A DNA stretch of 64,000 nt. Origin: Conexivisphaera sp049976725. Its GTDB lineage: Archaea; Thermoproteota; Nitrososphaeria; Conexivisphaerales; Conexivisphaeraceae. The notes under the pieces were generated by a model. That model saw only the letters and a program-made list of their open reading frames with translations. It was not told the DNA's origin and did no database searches. A program made the translations under genes and the position numbers. This document shows positions 8,034 to 16,424 of this stretch, in pieces (position 1 is the first letter of the stretch; each line of letters begins with the position of its first letter). The stretch covers positions 5,444 through 69,443 of the forward strand of contig JBMFHR010000004.1 in NCBI GenBank assembly GCA_049976725.1, in the 5' to 3' direction.

Positions 8034-8599
8034 GCCAGGAGGGGGCGGGGGCGCCGGAGCAGCAGGGGAGGGAGTTGAGGGACAAGGCGCTGAAGGCACT
8101 GAGGATGCTGCTGGTGAGCAGGGGGAGGCCGGGCGTGAAGGGTTGGGAGCTGAGGAAGCACTTCGGCCCCGGCTACCTGAAGGTGCTCGAGGTCGTCAGG
8201 GTGGAGGCGAGCAAGCTCGGCCTGGAGCTCAGGTCCGTCGAGGACGAGGGAGGTAGGGGCCCCGACTACGCGAGGTACCTGCTCGTGAGCTCGGAGCCAG
8301 CCCTGGAGGTGGGGAGCCCCCTGACGGTCGTCGAGGCGGCGGCGCTCGCGATGATAATAGTGCTCACGTACGGCGGGAGGGGCGAGGTCCCCCTGAAGGA
8401 GGTGCAGCAGGCGCTCTACTCGAAGCTCAGCAAGTGGAGGGCCGAGCAGGCGCTCTACAGGCTGTCCAGACTGGGGTACATAGAGCTGGACGACGTGGTG
8501 AAACTCGGATGGAGGACGAGGGCCGAGGTCGACGTCGAGAAGCTGGCTAGGGCGCTCGCGGCCATCAGGTCCGGCGGGAGCGGAGGGCCATCTCCCTGA
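8030..8599 (+). CDS. Tandem winged-helix KITE-type protein, MAGE/Nse3-like
   Basis: About 189 residues with two winged-helix-like halves. The first has KALRMLLVSRGRPGVKGWEL and LEVVRVEASKLGLELRSVED; the second has LTVVEAAALAMIIVLTYGG, VPLKEVQQALYSKLS and ALYRLSRLGYIELDD, ending in LGWRTRAEVDV. The order and the final G-x-R-x-x-A/E element recall the MAGE homology domain of Nse3 (and more loosely ScpB), the KITE proteins that bind kleisins in SMC complexes. The TTG start overlaps the kleisin stop (TTGA). The last 35 bp overlap the end of the convergent helicase gene. The function is inferred from fold pattern and operon. Confidence 0.6.
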   Translation: MSQEGAGAPEQQGRELRDKALKALRMLLVSRGRPGVKGWELRKHFGPGYLKVLEVVRVEASKLGLELRSVEDEGGRGPDYARYLLVSSEPALEVGSPLTVVEAAALAMIIVLTYGGRGEVPLKEVQQALYSKLSKWRAEQALYRLSRLGYIELDDVVKLGWRTRAEVDVEKLARALAAIRSGGSGGPSP

Positions 8600-11393
8600 T
8601 CACGCGCGAGCGCTCCTCCTCGGCCAGCGCCATCAGCAGGTCGTCCAGGTCACCGCGGTGGCCCGACAGGATCCTCTCGGCGGCCGACCTGGGGATCCTG
8701 AAGAGGGACGCCACGGCCCCCGGGTAACCGTACCTCTCGACCAGCGCGGACGTCAGGAGGGCCCTCCTGTGGAGCTGCTCGAGCTCCCTGGGCGGGCGGC
8801 CCCTCTCCAGGAGCCTGTCGGTGAGGGCGCGGACCTCGTCCTCATCGGCCTCGAGCACCGCGACGCGCCTGGACCCGCAGACCGGGCACCGCAGGTCCTC
8901 GCCGACCTCCGACAGCCTCGCGCGCTCCACGTAGTCCAGGCAGTCCATGCAGGCGAGGGTCACTGGCGAGCTGAGCCTGGCCCTAGCGGACGACAGGACG
9001 AGCCTCCTGAGCCTGGCCCTGTCGACGACCTCCCCCCTCACCATGGCCCTCTCGAGCCCCACGCGGGCCATCGGGGTCGGCTCCCCCAGCTCGCCCAGGT
9101 CGACCAGCTCCACTGAGCCATTGGATATCGCGCGCAGGAGCAGCCCAACGGACCTCACGTCGAGGTCCTCCTCGAGCAGGGATCTCCAGGCCTCCCTCCC
9201 GACAAGCGTGTCCTTCAGCGCGTCCCTGAGCCTCCTGACGTCGGCGCCGCTGAGGGCCGACTTCGCCCCGACGACGCCCATCTTCCTGGCCGCCTGCACG
9301 AGCCTCCTGAGGTAGAGCCAGGAGTCCTCGAAGGCGGCCCTGACCTCCGACTCCAGATCGGAGGCCGCGAGCTCCCTCAGCGCGGACACGACCATCCCCG
9401 TCGTGGCGTTGCCCCTGATGTAGACGCGGTAGGGATCCTGGTGGACCACGTACTCCTCGCCCGAGGCACGGGAGAGCGCGTGCGCTAGCAGCCTGGCGAG
9501 CGTCCTGTTGGCCCTCAGGCCAACGTGCGAGTGGAGCACGCAGTAGTCCTCCCACCTCTCGACCGTCAGCCTGGAGTCCGAGGGGACGGGGTACCCACGG
9601 GACAGCTGCTGCAGCACGTGCGACGCCGCCCTCTCGGCGTCGTCGGGGGACATCCCGTACTCCTCGACGAGGACCCGGGGACCGGACTCCGCTATCCTCC
9701 TCCTGAGGGCCCCGACCTCCTGGGCGACCTCGAGGGGGACCGGTATCTCCTCACCCACCCAGCTGGGTATGGCGCCAGTGGGGTCGTCGGACTCCTCGAC
9801 TATGACGCGGTCCTCCACGACCTGCTTGACGACCCAGGGCCTCCCCGCCAGGATGAACTTCACGCCCATCGACACGTAGCCCGCGACGAACTCCTCGTCC
9901 AGGACCCCGACCGGGGATCCGTCCTCCCTGGTCACGACGTACTTTGGCTCCTCGGGTATCATGGTGAGGGTCTCGAAGTGGTACTCGAGGAGCCTCCTGG
10001 CCGAGGCCGGCACGTAGGCCGCGCCATCCGATGGGGAGAACCTGGCGAGGGGTGGCCTCAGGCCGGACATGAAGTCGAGCGCCGCGGAGAGCTCGACCTC
10101 CGACAGGTCCCTGTAGGGGTAGCTCCTCCTGAGAATGCCCATCAGGTCGCTGACCTTTATCACGCGGTCCTCCAGGAGGATGCCGGCCACCTGCTGCACC
10201 AGCACGTCGTACGGCCTCTGGGGTATCAGCGGGTCCTCGAGCTGGCCGGCGAGCGCCCTCCTGGCTATGACGGCCGCCTCGAGCGCGTCGTCCTCGTCCA
10301 CAGCTATCACGAGCCCCCTGGAGACGCGGCCCAGCGAGTGCCCGCTCCTCCCGACCCTCTGGATGAGCCGGGTGACCTGCCTCGGCGACCCGTACTGTAT
10401 CACCGCGTTTATCGACCCCACGTCTATCCCCAGCTCGAGGCTGCTCGTGCATATCACGGCGTCCAGCTCCCCGCCCTTGAGCCTGGACTCGGCGTCCAGC
10501 CTCCTGTCGAGCGATATGCTGCTGTGGTGGACCTCGGCCCTGAAGTCAGGATCGATGAGCCTGAGCCTGCTGATCAGTATCTCCGCCTCGCTCCTGGTGT
10601 TCGTGAACACGAGGACGGGGGCGGCGGACCTCGCCTCCTCTAGGAGGGCCCTGAGGCGCGAGAGGGCGGCGGGGTGGAGGCCCAGGGACCTCGCGGCGCC
10701 GGCGTCATCCGCAGCGCCCGGGAACGTGACCCTTATCTCGTACGGCTTGGGGGGACGCGACTCGACCACCGCGCAGGACCTGCCTGGCCCGACGAGGAAG
10801 GACCCGACCTTTGAGGGCGATCCGATGGTCGCGGACAGCCCTATCCTCTGGTACTCCCCCGCGAGCCTGACCAGCCTCTCCAGGATGACCGCGAGCTGGG
10901 ACCCCCTCTTGTCCTCCGCGAGCTCGTGGACCTCGTCCACTATAACCCACCTGACGTTGGCCAGGTGCCTCCTCATCACGTCGGCGACGAGGAGCACCTG
11001 CAGGGTCTCCGGGGTCGTCACCAGGAGGTCCGGGGGGCTCCTCGCCTGCCTCCTCCTCTCATCGGCCGGAGTGTCGCCGTGGCGCACCGCGACGGAGATC
11101 CCGAGCTGCGAGGCCCACCAGCTTATCCTCTCCACGAGGTCCCTGTTGAGCGCCCTCAGCGGCGTCACGTAGAGCGCGGACACGGGGCTGCGCCTCGTCC
11201 TGAGCATCGAGTCGAGCGTGGGGAGCAGCGCCGCCTCCGTCTTCCCGGATCCCGTGGGGGCAACGAGCAGGACGTGCGCGCCGGACGCTATGACGGGGAC
11301 GGCCTCGGCCTGGGGAGGGGTGGGCTGCGACATGCCCCTCCTGGCGAGGAGCTCCCTTATCCTGGGATGGAGCCCTTCGAAAGCCCCGCTCAA
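8565..11393 (-). CDS. Lhr-type superfamily 2 helicase (long form with zinc finger)
   Basis: About 942 residues. Motif I is VAPTGSGKTEAA, motif II VDEVHEL, motif III GLSATIGSP, then VFTNTRSEAEIL, and motifs V/VI TSSLELGIDVGS and QRVGRSGHSLGR; these are the hallmarks of Lhr helicases, which unwind or anneal nucleic acids 3'-5' in repair. The C-terminal part contains a four-Cys zinc finger (CMDCLDY ... CPVCGS). The TTG start overlaps the stop of the hexapeptide gene (TTGA 11390-11393). A second, shorter Lhr lies at 16421-19069, so this genome has at least two Lhr forms. Confidence 0.92.
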   Translation of the reverse strand: MSGAFEGLHPRIRELLARRGMSQPTPPQAEAVPVIASGAHVLLVAPTGSGKTEAALLPTLDSMLRTRRSPVSALYVTPLRALNRDLVERISWWASQLGISVAVRHGDTPADERRRQARSPPDLLVTTPETLQVLLVADVMRRHLANVRWVIVDEVHELAEDKRGSQLAVILERLVRLAGEYQRIGLSATIGSPSKVGSFLVGPGRSCAVVESRPPKPYEIRVTFPGAADDAGAARSLGLHPAALSRLRALLEEARSAAPVLVFTNTRSEAEILISRLRLIDPDFRAEVHHSSISLDRRLDAESRLKGGELDAVICTSSLELGIDVGSINAVIQYGSPRQVTRLIQRVGRSGHSLGRVSRGLVIAVDEDDALEAAVIARRALAGQLEDPLIPQRPYDVLVQQVAGILLEDRVIKVSDLMGILRRSYPYRDLSEVELSAALDFMSGLRPPLARFSPSDGAAYVPASARRLLEYHFETLTMIPEEPKYVVTREDGSPVGVLDEEFVAGYVSMGVKFILAGRPWVVKQVVEDRVIVEESDDPTGAIPSWVGEEIPVPLEVAQEVGALRRRIAESGPRVLVEEYGMSPDDAERAASHVLQQLSRGYPVPSDSRLTVERWEDYCVLHSHVGLRANRTLARLLAHALSRASGEEYVVHQDPYRVYIRGNATTGMVVSALRELAASDLESEVRAAFEDSWLYLRRLVQAARKMGVVGAKSALSGADVRRLRDALKDTLVGREAWRSLLEEDLDVRSVGLLLRAISNGSVELVDLGELGEPTPMARVGLERAMVRGEVVDRARLRRLVLSSARARLSSPVTLACMDCLDYVERARLSEVGEDLRCPVCGSRRVAVLEADEDEVRALTDRLLERGRPPRELEQLHRRALLTSALVERYGYPGAVASLFRIPRSAAERILSGHRGDLDDLLMALAEEERSRVIREMALRSRRT

Positions 11394-11938
11394 ATCCCCC
11401 TCAGCGCCGACCTGTAGCGCTCGCCCAGCTCGACGTAGGACCTCCAGCCCTCCTGGAGGGCCCGCACCATGTTGCCCTTGACCCTCCCGACCACCTTCGC
11501 GGGCGACCCCATGACCAGGCTGCCCGGCGGGATCTCCATGCCGGCCGGGATCACGCTGCCCGCGGCTATTATGCTGCCCCTGCCGACGCGGGCGCCCTCG
11601 AGCACCGCGGACCTTATGCCGACGAGCACCTCGTCCTCCAGGACGACGCCCTCGAGCACCGCGCCGTGCGCGATCGTCACCCTCCTGCCCACTATGGCCG
11701 CGTGCCTGTCCGGGTGCACCACCACGCAGTCCTGGACGTTGCTCTCGTCCCCTATCACGACCTCGGACCACTCGCCGCGCAGGACCGCGTTGAACCACAC
11801 GCTGGACCCGGCGCCGACCCTCACGTCCCCTATCAGCCACGCCGACGGCGCCACGAAGGCGGACTGGTTGACGGTCGGCCTCCTCCCATCGATCTCCAGC
11901 AGCGGCATGCCTGGGTACCCCGCGTGGTCACACTTCAA
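11390..11938 (-). CDS. Gamma-carbonic-anhydrase-like hexapeptide-repeat protein
   Basis: Left-handed beta-helix protein of about 182 residues (172 from the alternative ATG at 11908). It has the family core VNQSAFVAPSAWLIGDVRVG, SSVWFNAVLRGEW, the first zinc His in CVVVHPDRHA, and IAHGAVLEG. In true gamma carbonic anhydrases the last segment supplies two His (HGAxLH); here the second is Glu, so one metal ligand looks missing and the protein may be a scaffold or another enzyme rather than an active anhydrase. The TTG 11938 lies just after the lutB-like stop; its own stop overlaps the Lhr start. Confidence 0.85.
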   Translation of the reverse strand: MKCDHAGYPGMPLLEIDGRRPTVNQSAFVAPSAWLIGDVRVGAGSSVWFNAVLRGEWSEVVIGDESNVQDCVVVHPDRHAAIVGRRVTIAHGAVLEGVVLEDEVLVGIRSAVLEGARVGRGSIIAAGSVIPAGMEIPPGSLVMGSPAKVVGRVKGNMVRALQEGWRSYVELGERYRSALRGI

Positions 11939-11945
11939 GTTTGCC

Positions 11946-13154
11946 TCAGGGATCCGGGGACACGGCCCGCCCGACGCGCACCGCGCCGCGCTTCAGCTCC
12001 CCCACCAGCCAGCCGATCCTTATCCCCATTGGGCAGTACTCCTCGCACACGCGGCACTCGGCGCAGAGGTAGGTCAGCGGTAGCGCGGCGTCGGTCCCCA
12101 TGGTGAGGGCCGTCCACAGGACTCCGATGCCGCCCATGTACGCGCCGCTGCTCCAGGCGGGGCCCACCGTGGTCAGGACGGGACAGGCGAGCTGGCAGGA
12201 CCCGCACCTGATGCACTTCAGGACCTCCTCCAGCGGCGTCCCCAGGGCGGACGTCCTCCCGTTGTCGACGAGCACGACGTGCATCTCCCTGGCGCCCTGC
12301 GCGGGCCTCACGAGGGCGTGCTCCACATCGCGGGTGCCGCTGGGTCCCGAGGTCACGTTGACGTAGGTCGGGGGAGTGCCCCCCACCTGGTAGGACTCGA
12401 GGAGCGCCACCTTGAAGGCGTCCACCAGCGTGGGGACCACCTTGTCCACCCCCGTGACCACGACGTTGACCGGCGGCACAGTGCCCGTGAGCCTGGCGTT
12501 CCCCTCGTTCTCAACCTGCACCACGGCCCCGTCCTCGGCGGCGACCGCGTTGGCGCCCGTGATGCCGACGTCTGCCCTCAGGATCCTGTCCCTCAGGAAC
12601 TCCCTGACGGCCGCCACCATGCTCGGCACGTCCCCCGGTCCCCTGTAGTTGAGCCTCGACCTCAGGAGCTCCAGCACCTCCTCCCTGGGCAGGTGCATCG
12701 ACACGGCCACGAAGTGCGCCGGCCTCTTCCCGGATATCTGGAGGAGGAACTCCCCGAGGTCGGTCTCCCAGACCTCGTTGCCCGCGCGCTGCAGGTACTC
12801 CCTCAGGCCCAGCTCCTCGGTGACTATGCTCTTGGACTTTACGACGAGCTTGCCGGTCCCCACTATGTCCCCCACTGCGCGCAGGGCTTCCTCCCGGGTG
12901 CGCGCCACGACGACGTGGACGCCGTTCCTCTCGAGGCTCTCGGCGGCGCGCGACACGAGGCGCTCGAGGTCCCTGAGGGACCTCGACTTGACGTCGCCCA
13001 CGTCGCGCGCGAGGGAGCTCACGTACTCGTTGCCCTGCAGGAGGCGGCGCGAGGCCTCGAAGCTGGCGCACGCCCTCTCCATGCCCAGCCTCGCCCTCTC
13101 GTCCGAGGCCCAGCGATAAGCCTCCCTCTTCAGCTCGAGGAAGTCGGCCGCCAT
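11946..13154 (-). CDS. LutB/LldF-like iron-sulfur protein of lactate oxidation
   Basis: About 402 residues. An N-terminal LUD domain (TGANAVAAEDGAVVQVENEG is diagnostic) is followed by two four-Cys clusters, CIRCGSCQLACP and CAECRVCEEYCP, for two [4Fe-4S] centres. This is the electron-carrying subunit of the LutABC-type system that oxidises L-lactate to pyruvate. The ATG at 13154 overlaps the end of the upstream LutA-like gene by 25 bp. No LutC is present nearby; the next genes are the hexapeptide protein and Lhr. Confidence 0.9.
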   Translation of the reverse strand: MAADFLELKREAYRWASDERARLGMERACASFEASRRLLQGNEYVSSLARDVGDVKSRSLRDLERLVSRAAESLERNGVHVVVARTREEALRAVGDIVGTGKLVVKSKSIVTEELGLREYLQRAGNEVWETDLGEFLLQISGKRPAHFVAVSMHLPREEVLELLRSRLNYRGPGDVPSMVAAVREFLRDRILRADVGITGANAVAAEDGAVVQVENEGNARLTGTVPPVNVVVTGVDKVVPTLVDAFKVALLESYQVGGTPPTYVNVTSGPSGTRDVEHALVRPAQGAREMHVVLVDNGRTSALGTPLEEVLKCIRCGSCQLACPVLTTVGPAWSSGAYMGGIGVLWTALTMGTDAALPLTYLCAECRVCEEYCPMGIRIGWLVGELKRGAVRVGRAVSPDP

Positions 13155-14077
13155 CGATCCCTCGCCCTCACGATCTCGAGCCAGTCGAGGACCTCGCCCA
13201 AGCCCGCGGCGCCGAGGTTCGCCAGGCAGACGGGGCACGCCGAGACGGCCGGGCCGGGCAGGCCGGAGAGCTGCTCCATCCTCCTCCTCGAGATCTCCGA
13301 GGCTACCTTCGGGAAGAGTGAGCTCAGCGGACCGCCGCAGCAGAAGGTCCTCGTGCCCGAGCGCTCCGGCTCGTGGACCCGGTACCCCGCGGCGGACAGG
13401 ACCTCGCGGAGGCGGCCGTGGAGGTTCAGGTTCCTGGAGAGCAGGCAGGAGTCGTGCACCTTGACGTCGGCGATCCCGGGCCTCCCGGAGACCCTCGAGG
13501 GATCCACGAGCTCCAGGATGTGCCTGACCTCGGGGGGCCTGCCGACGTAGCGGGGGTAGAGCTCCCTGAGCGCGTGGGTGGTGTGGGGATCGAGCGTCAC
13601 CACGGTGCTGGCGCGGGAGGCCTCCAGGAACTCGAGGACGCGCCTCGCGTGGTCCCTGAACTCGTCGATGAGCCCCAGGTCGTGGAGGAGTATTCCGGAG
13701 TACGGCTCGGAGGGACCCGCGTAGGCGGGCTCGATGCCGGATGCCCTGAGCAGGGACACGGCGTTGGACATGATGGCCCGGACGCGCGAGGAGAGGCCCC
13801 CGTCCGGCACCAGCTGGAGGGCGCGCGCGGCGAGGCGGCCCGCGCGCAGGAGGAGCCCGGAGCCCGGGGAGGAATCCAGGGCCTGCAGGGCCGCCAGGGA
13901 CGACCTCATGCGCGGGACCAGCTGGTACAGGTGGCCCGTGTAGAGGAGCACGTCCGACGGGGGGCCGGGCAGCCCGGAGGCCCACGACGAGAGCTCGTCG
14001 CCCGTGGCCGCCAGTGGGTCGCCCGTCCTCCTCATGTTGTCGAGTATGAAGTCAACGACCGAGCGCCTGTCCAGCAC
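13130..14077 (-). CDS. LutA-like CCG-domain protein (Fe-S oxidoreductase subunit)
   Basis: About 315 residues with two cysteine-rich CCG-type regions: KVHDSCLLSRNLN ... FCCGGPLSSLFPK, and the C-terminal CPVCLANLG. Such modules bind a noncubane [4Fe-4S] cluster in heterodisulfide reductase B/D, glycolate oxidase GlcF and LutA. The first half is diverged and lacks a clear first CCG motif. I chose GTG 14077 because a TATA-like element (14101-14108) is centred about 27 nt upstream; GTG 14086 is an in-frame alternative. It probably forms one transcript with LutB, the hexapeptide gene and Lhr. Confidence 0.8.
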   Translation of the reverse strand: MLDRRSVVDFILDNMRRTGDPLAATGDELSSWASGLPGPPSDVLLYTGHLYQLVPRMRSSLAALQALDSSPGSGLLLRAGRLAARALQLVPDGGLSSRVRAIMSNAVSLLRASGIEPAYAGPSEPYSGILLHDLGLIDEFRDHARRVLEFLEASRASTVVTLDPHTTHALRELYPRYVGRPPEVRHILELVDPSRVSGRPGIADVKVHDSCLLSRNLNLHGRLREVLSAAGYRVHEPERSGTRTFCCGGPLSSLFPKVASEISRRRMEQLSGLPGPAVSACPVCLANLGAAGLGEVLDWLEIVRARDRWRPTSSS

Positions 14078-14100
14078 GCGCCGCACCCGGGCACTGCGCC

Positions 14101-14108
14101 CTTATTAC
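14101..14108 (-). promoter_or_regulatory. TATA box of the lutA-lutB-like operon
   Basis: On the minus strand GTAATAAG is centred 27 nt before GTG 14077, which decides that start over GTG 14086. Confidence 0.5.
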
Positions 14109-14124
14109 GCTACCCCCGCCGCGC

Positions 14125-15345
14125 TCACTGGGCCCTCTCCTGCGATGCTGAGACTATGCTCAGGACGTCCCTGTCCCTGAGCCGGTAGGTGGCGGGGAGC
14201 CTGAGGCCCGTCCTCGCGTCTATAGCGTAGAGCAGCCCCCTCTCGAGCTCCGTGTGTATCGCGCGGGCGAGGTCCCTCACGGTGGCGCCGTCCGGCATGA
14301 GGTAAGCGTCCGGGAGGACCGCCCCCGACCTGTCGGTCAGCTTCGCGGGGTCGTAGACCGGGTAGACGGTGTTCATCTTCAGGAGCTTGAAGACGGCGAC
14401 GTTGAGCGCGAACTGGACGCCGGTCCTCATTATCTCGTGCAGCACTAGCCTCCTGACCTGGTCCAGCGCCCACCTCTGCTGGTCGGTCAGCCCGGAGGCG
14501 TTGATTATCTCGAAGCTCTCGTCGCCCGGCAGGTAGCGTATGAGGCCCTTCTGCTCGGCCCTCCTGAGGATCAGCTCGGCCTCCGCGCTGGCGGGCACGA
14601 CGAGCACGTCCCTGAACGTCTCCCTGAGCCTGCGGTAGTTCGCCTCCGCCTTCGGCCTGTCCATCTTGTTCGCGAGTATCAGCGTCGGCTTGGAGATCTC
14701 CCTCAGGGCGGACGAGAAGCGCCACATCTCCTCGTCGCTCCAGTAGGCTATGTCGCCGCCGTTGAGGCCGGCCCTCTCGAGCGCCAGCGCCACGTGCTCA
14801 GCCGTCACCTTTATCCCCTGCAGGGGCGCGGCTATTGCCTTCTCCGGGGGCATCCCGGACCTCATGCCCTTGGTCATCTCCTTGACGTTCCTGACGATCT
14901 TGTCGCGGTACCAGAGTATTATCTCGCCCTCGACCTCCTCGTAGTCCCTGACGGGATCACCGGTCCCCGGCTCCGTTATCCTCCCCTCCTCATCTATGCT
15001 GCCCGAGGCGTCCACCACGTGGATGAGCGCGTCGGACTGGGCGGCCACCGATATGAACTGGGTCCCCAGCCCCCTGCCCTCGTGGGCGCCCCGTATCAGG
15101 CCGGGCAGGTCTATCAGCTCTATTGGTATCCACCTCCACCCGTCCTTGCATATCGAGTTCCTCGGGTTGCATGTCACGCCGAACTCCTTGTGGACGCAGG
15201 GCGTGACGACGTACGCCGTGCCCACGTTCTCGCGCTTGGTCGTGAACGGGTACGTGGAGACCTCGGCCGAGCCCAGCGTGGCGGCGTTGAAGAAGGTCGT
15301 CTTGCCGGCGTTGGTCTTCCCCACGAGCCCTATCGACACCTTCAT
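14125..15345 (-). CDS. Obg-like GTPase/ATPase with TGS domain (YchF-related, archaeal form)
   Basis: About 406 residues. The G domain shows P-loop GLVGKTNAGKTT, switch-region PFTTKRENVG, G3 DLPGLIRGAHEGRGLG and a G4-like ANKMDRPKAE; a helical insert follows, and the C-terminus is a TGS domain (DAYLMPDGATVRDLARAIH). The family is a translation-associated P-loop NTPase conserved in archaea and eukaryotes. The ATG start is about 25 nt from a minus-strand TATA (15365-15375), so the gene is leaderless and stands as its own transcription unit. Confidence 0.92.
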   Translation of the reverse strand: MKVSIGLVGKTNAGKTTFFNAATLGSAEVSTYPFTTKRENVGTAYVVTPCVHKEFGVTCNPRNSICKDGWRWIPIELIDLPGLIRGAHEGRGLGTQFISVAAQSDALIHVVDASGSIDEEGRITEPGTGDPVRDYEEVEGEIILWYRDKIVRNVKEMTKGMRSGMPPEKAIAAPLQGIKVTAEHVALALERAGLNGGDIAYWSDEEMWRFSSALREISKPTLILANKMDRPKAEANYRRLRETFRDVLVVPASAEAELILRRAEQKGLIRYLPGDESFEIINASGLTDQQRWALDQVRRLVLHEIMRTGVQFALNVAVFKLLKMNTVYPVYDPAKLTDRSGAVLPDAYLMPDGATVRDLARAIHTELERGLLYAIDARTGLRLPATYRLRDRDVLSIVSASQERAQ

Positions 15346-15413
15346 GCCCTCCCTGCTACGCGCGGCCGGTAAATAAACGACACCCGTGTTCGGGAGCGCG
15401 GAGTCCGGGCAGG

Positions 15414-15420
15414 ATATTTT
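15414..15420 (+). promoter_or_regulatory. TATA box of the nuclease-Lhr operon
   Basis: ATATTTT is centred 29-30 nt before the TTG at 15447, and lies too close to an in-frame GTG at 15426 for that codon to be on the transcript. Confidence 0.5.
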
Positions 15421-15446
15421 AGGGAGTGAATCGGTCCGGGGGCGTC

Positions 15447-16424
15447 TTGCCCGGGATAGGCGCCAGGCCCCTGCCGGGCGGGGGGTTGCTGGTCGAGGTG
15501 GACGGCAGGAGGCTAGCGCTGGATCCGAGGGCGGACGTGAGGGCGGACGTCGTCTTCGTGTCCCACGCGCACGCCGACCACCTGCCCCGCTACAGCGTGG
15601 ACGCGGAGGTCCTGGCGACGGAGGAGACCGTCCGCCTGGCAGAGGTCAGGGGGATCAGGCTCAGGCGCGCCAGGGAGGACGGGAGGGGGCTGAGGCTCGT
15701 GCGCACGGGCCACATACTGGGGTCCGCGGGGCTCCTCGTGGAGGGGCGCCTGTACTACACGGGGGACATATCCGGGAGGCCAAGGGAGTTCATGCCGGGC
15801 CCGGAGCGCGTCGAGTGCGGGACGCTGATAACTGAGAGCACCTACGGGAGGCCCGAGTACAGGTTCCCGGCCCACGGGGAGCTGGTGGACGGGCTGAGGC
15901 GCTTCCTCGCGGAGCAGTACAACCAGGGGAGGCCCGCGATACTGATCGGGTACCCGCTCGGCAAGTCCCAGATACTGCAGCACGCCGTGAGGGGGTGGAG
16001 GCCGCTCATCTCGTTCGAGTCGGTGGAGGCGTACAGCCGCGTGTACAGGGAGCTCGGGGTGGATCTCCCGGAGCCCGACGCGGTCGTGAGGAGGCCCGAG
16101 GATCTCCTGGGGCTCAGGGGACCAGCGACGGTAATAGCGCCGAGCTCGATGAGGGGATCCCTGGTCAGGATCGCGGACAGGCTCGGCGCGGGCGCGGCCT
16201 GGTTCAGTGGGTGGGCGCTGAGGTTCCGCGTTCCGGGCGCGCGGGGCTTCGCGCTGAGCGACCACGCGGACCACGGAGAGCTGCTCAGGTTCGCGGCCTC
16301 GACGGGGGCCGAGGAGGCCCTGACCGTCCACGGGTTCCCGGAGGACCTGGCGAGGTCGCTCAGGGCAGCCGGCATCAGGGCGCGCCCGCTCTCTGACAGC
16401 ATGGGACTGGAGGACTTCGGGTGA
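15447..16424 (+). CDS. Metallo-beta-lactamase-fold nuclease (ligase-associated exonuclease/mRNA 3'-end-factor-like)
   Basis: About 325 residues. Metal-binding motifs are VSHAHADHLPR, GHILGSAG, YYTGDIS and ALSDHADHGEL; ITESTYGRPEYRFP and GYPLGKSQ are typical of the COG1236-type exonucleases. In bacteria close relatives are coded with an Lhr-type DEXH helicase and a ligase as a DNA end-repair module, and here too the gene overlaps an Lhr helicase (GTGA at 16421-16424). No ligase is visible. Start chosen by promoter spacing. Confidence 0.85.
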   Translation: MPGIGARPLPGGGLLVEVDGRRLALDPRADVRADVVFVSHAHADHLPRYSVDAEVLATEETVRLAEVRGIRLRRAREDGRGLRLVRTGHILGSAGLLVEGRLYYTGDISGRPREFMPGPERVECGTLITESTYGRPEYRFPAHGELVDGLRRFLAEQYNQGRPAILIGYPLGKSQILQHAVRGWRPLISFESVEAYSRVYRELGVDLPEPDAVVRRPEDLLGLRGPATVIAPSSMRGSLVRIADRLGAGAAWFSGWALRFRVPGARGFALSDHADHGELLRFAASTGAEEALTVHGFPEDLARSLRAAGIRARPLSDSMGLEDFG

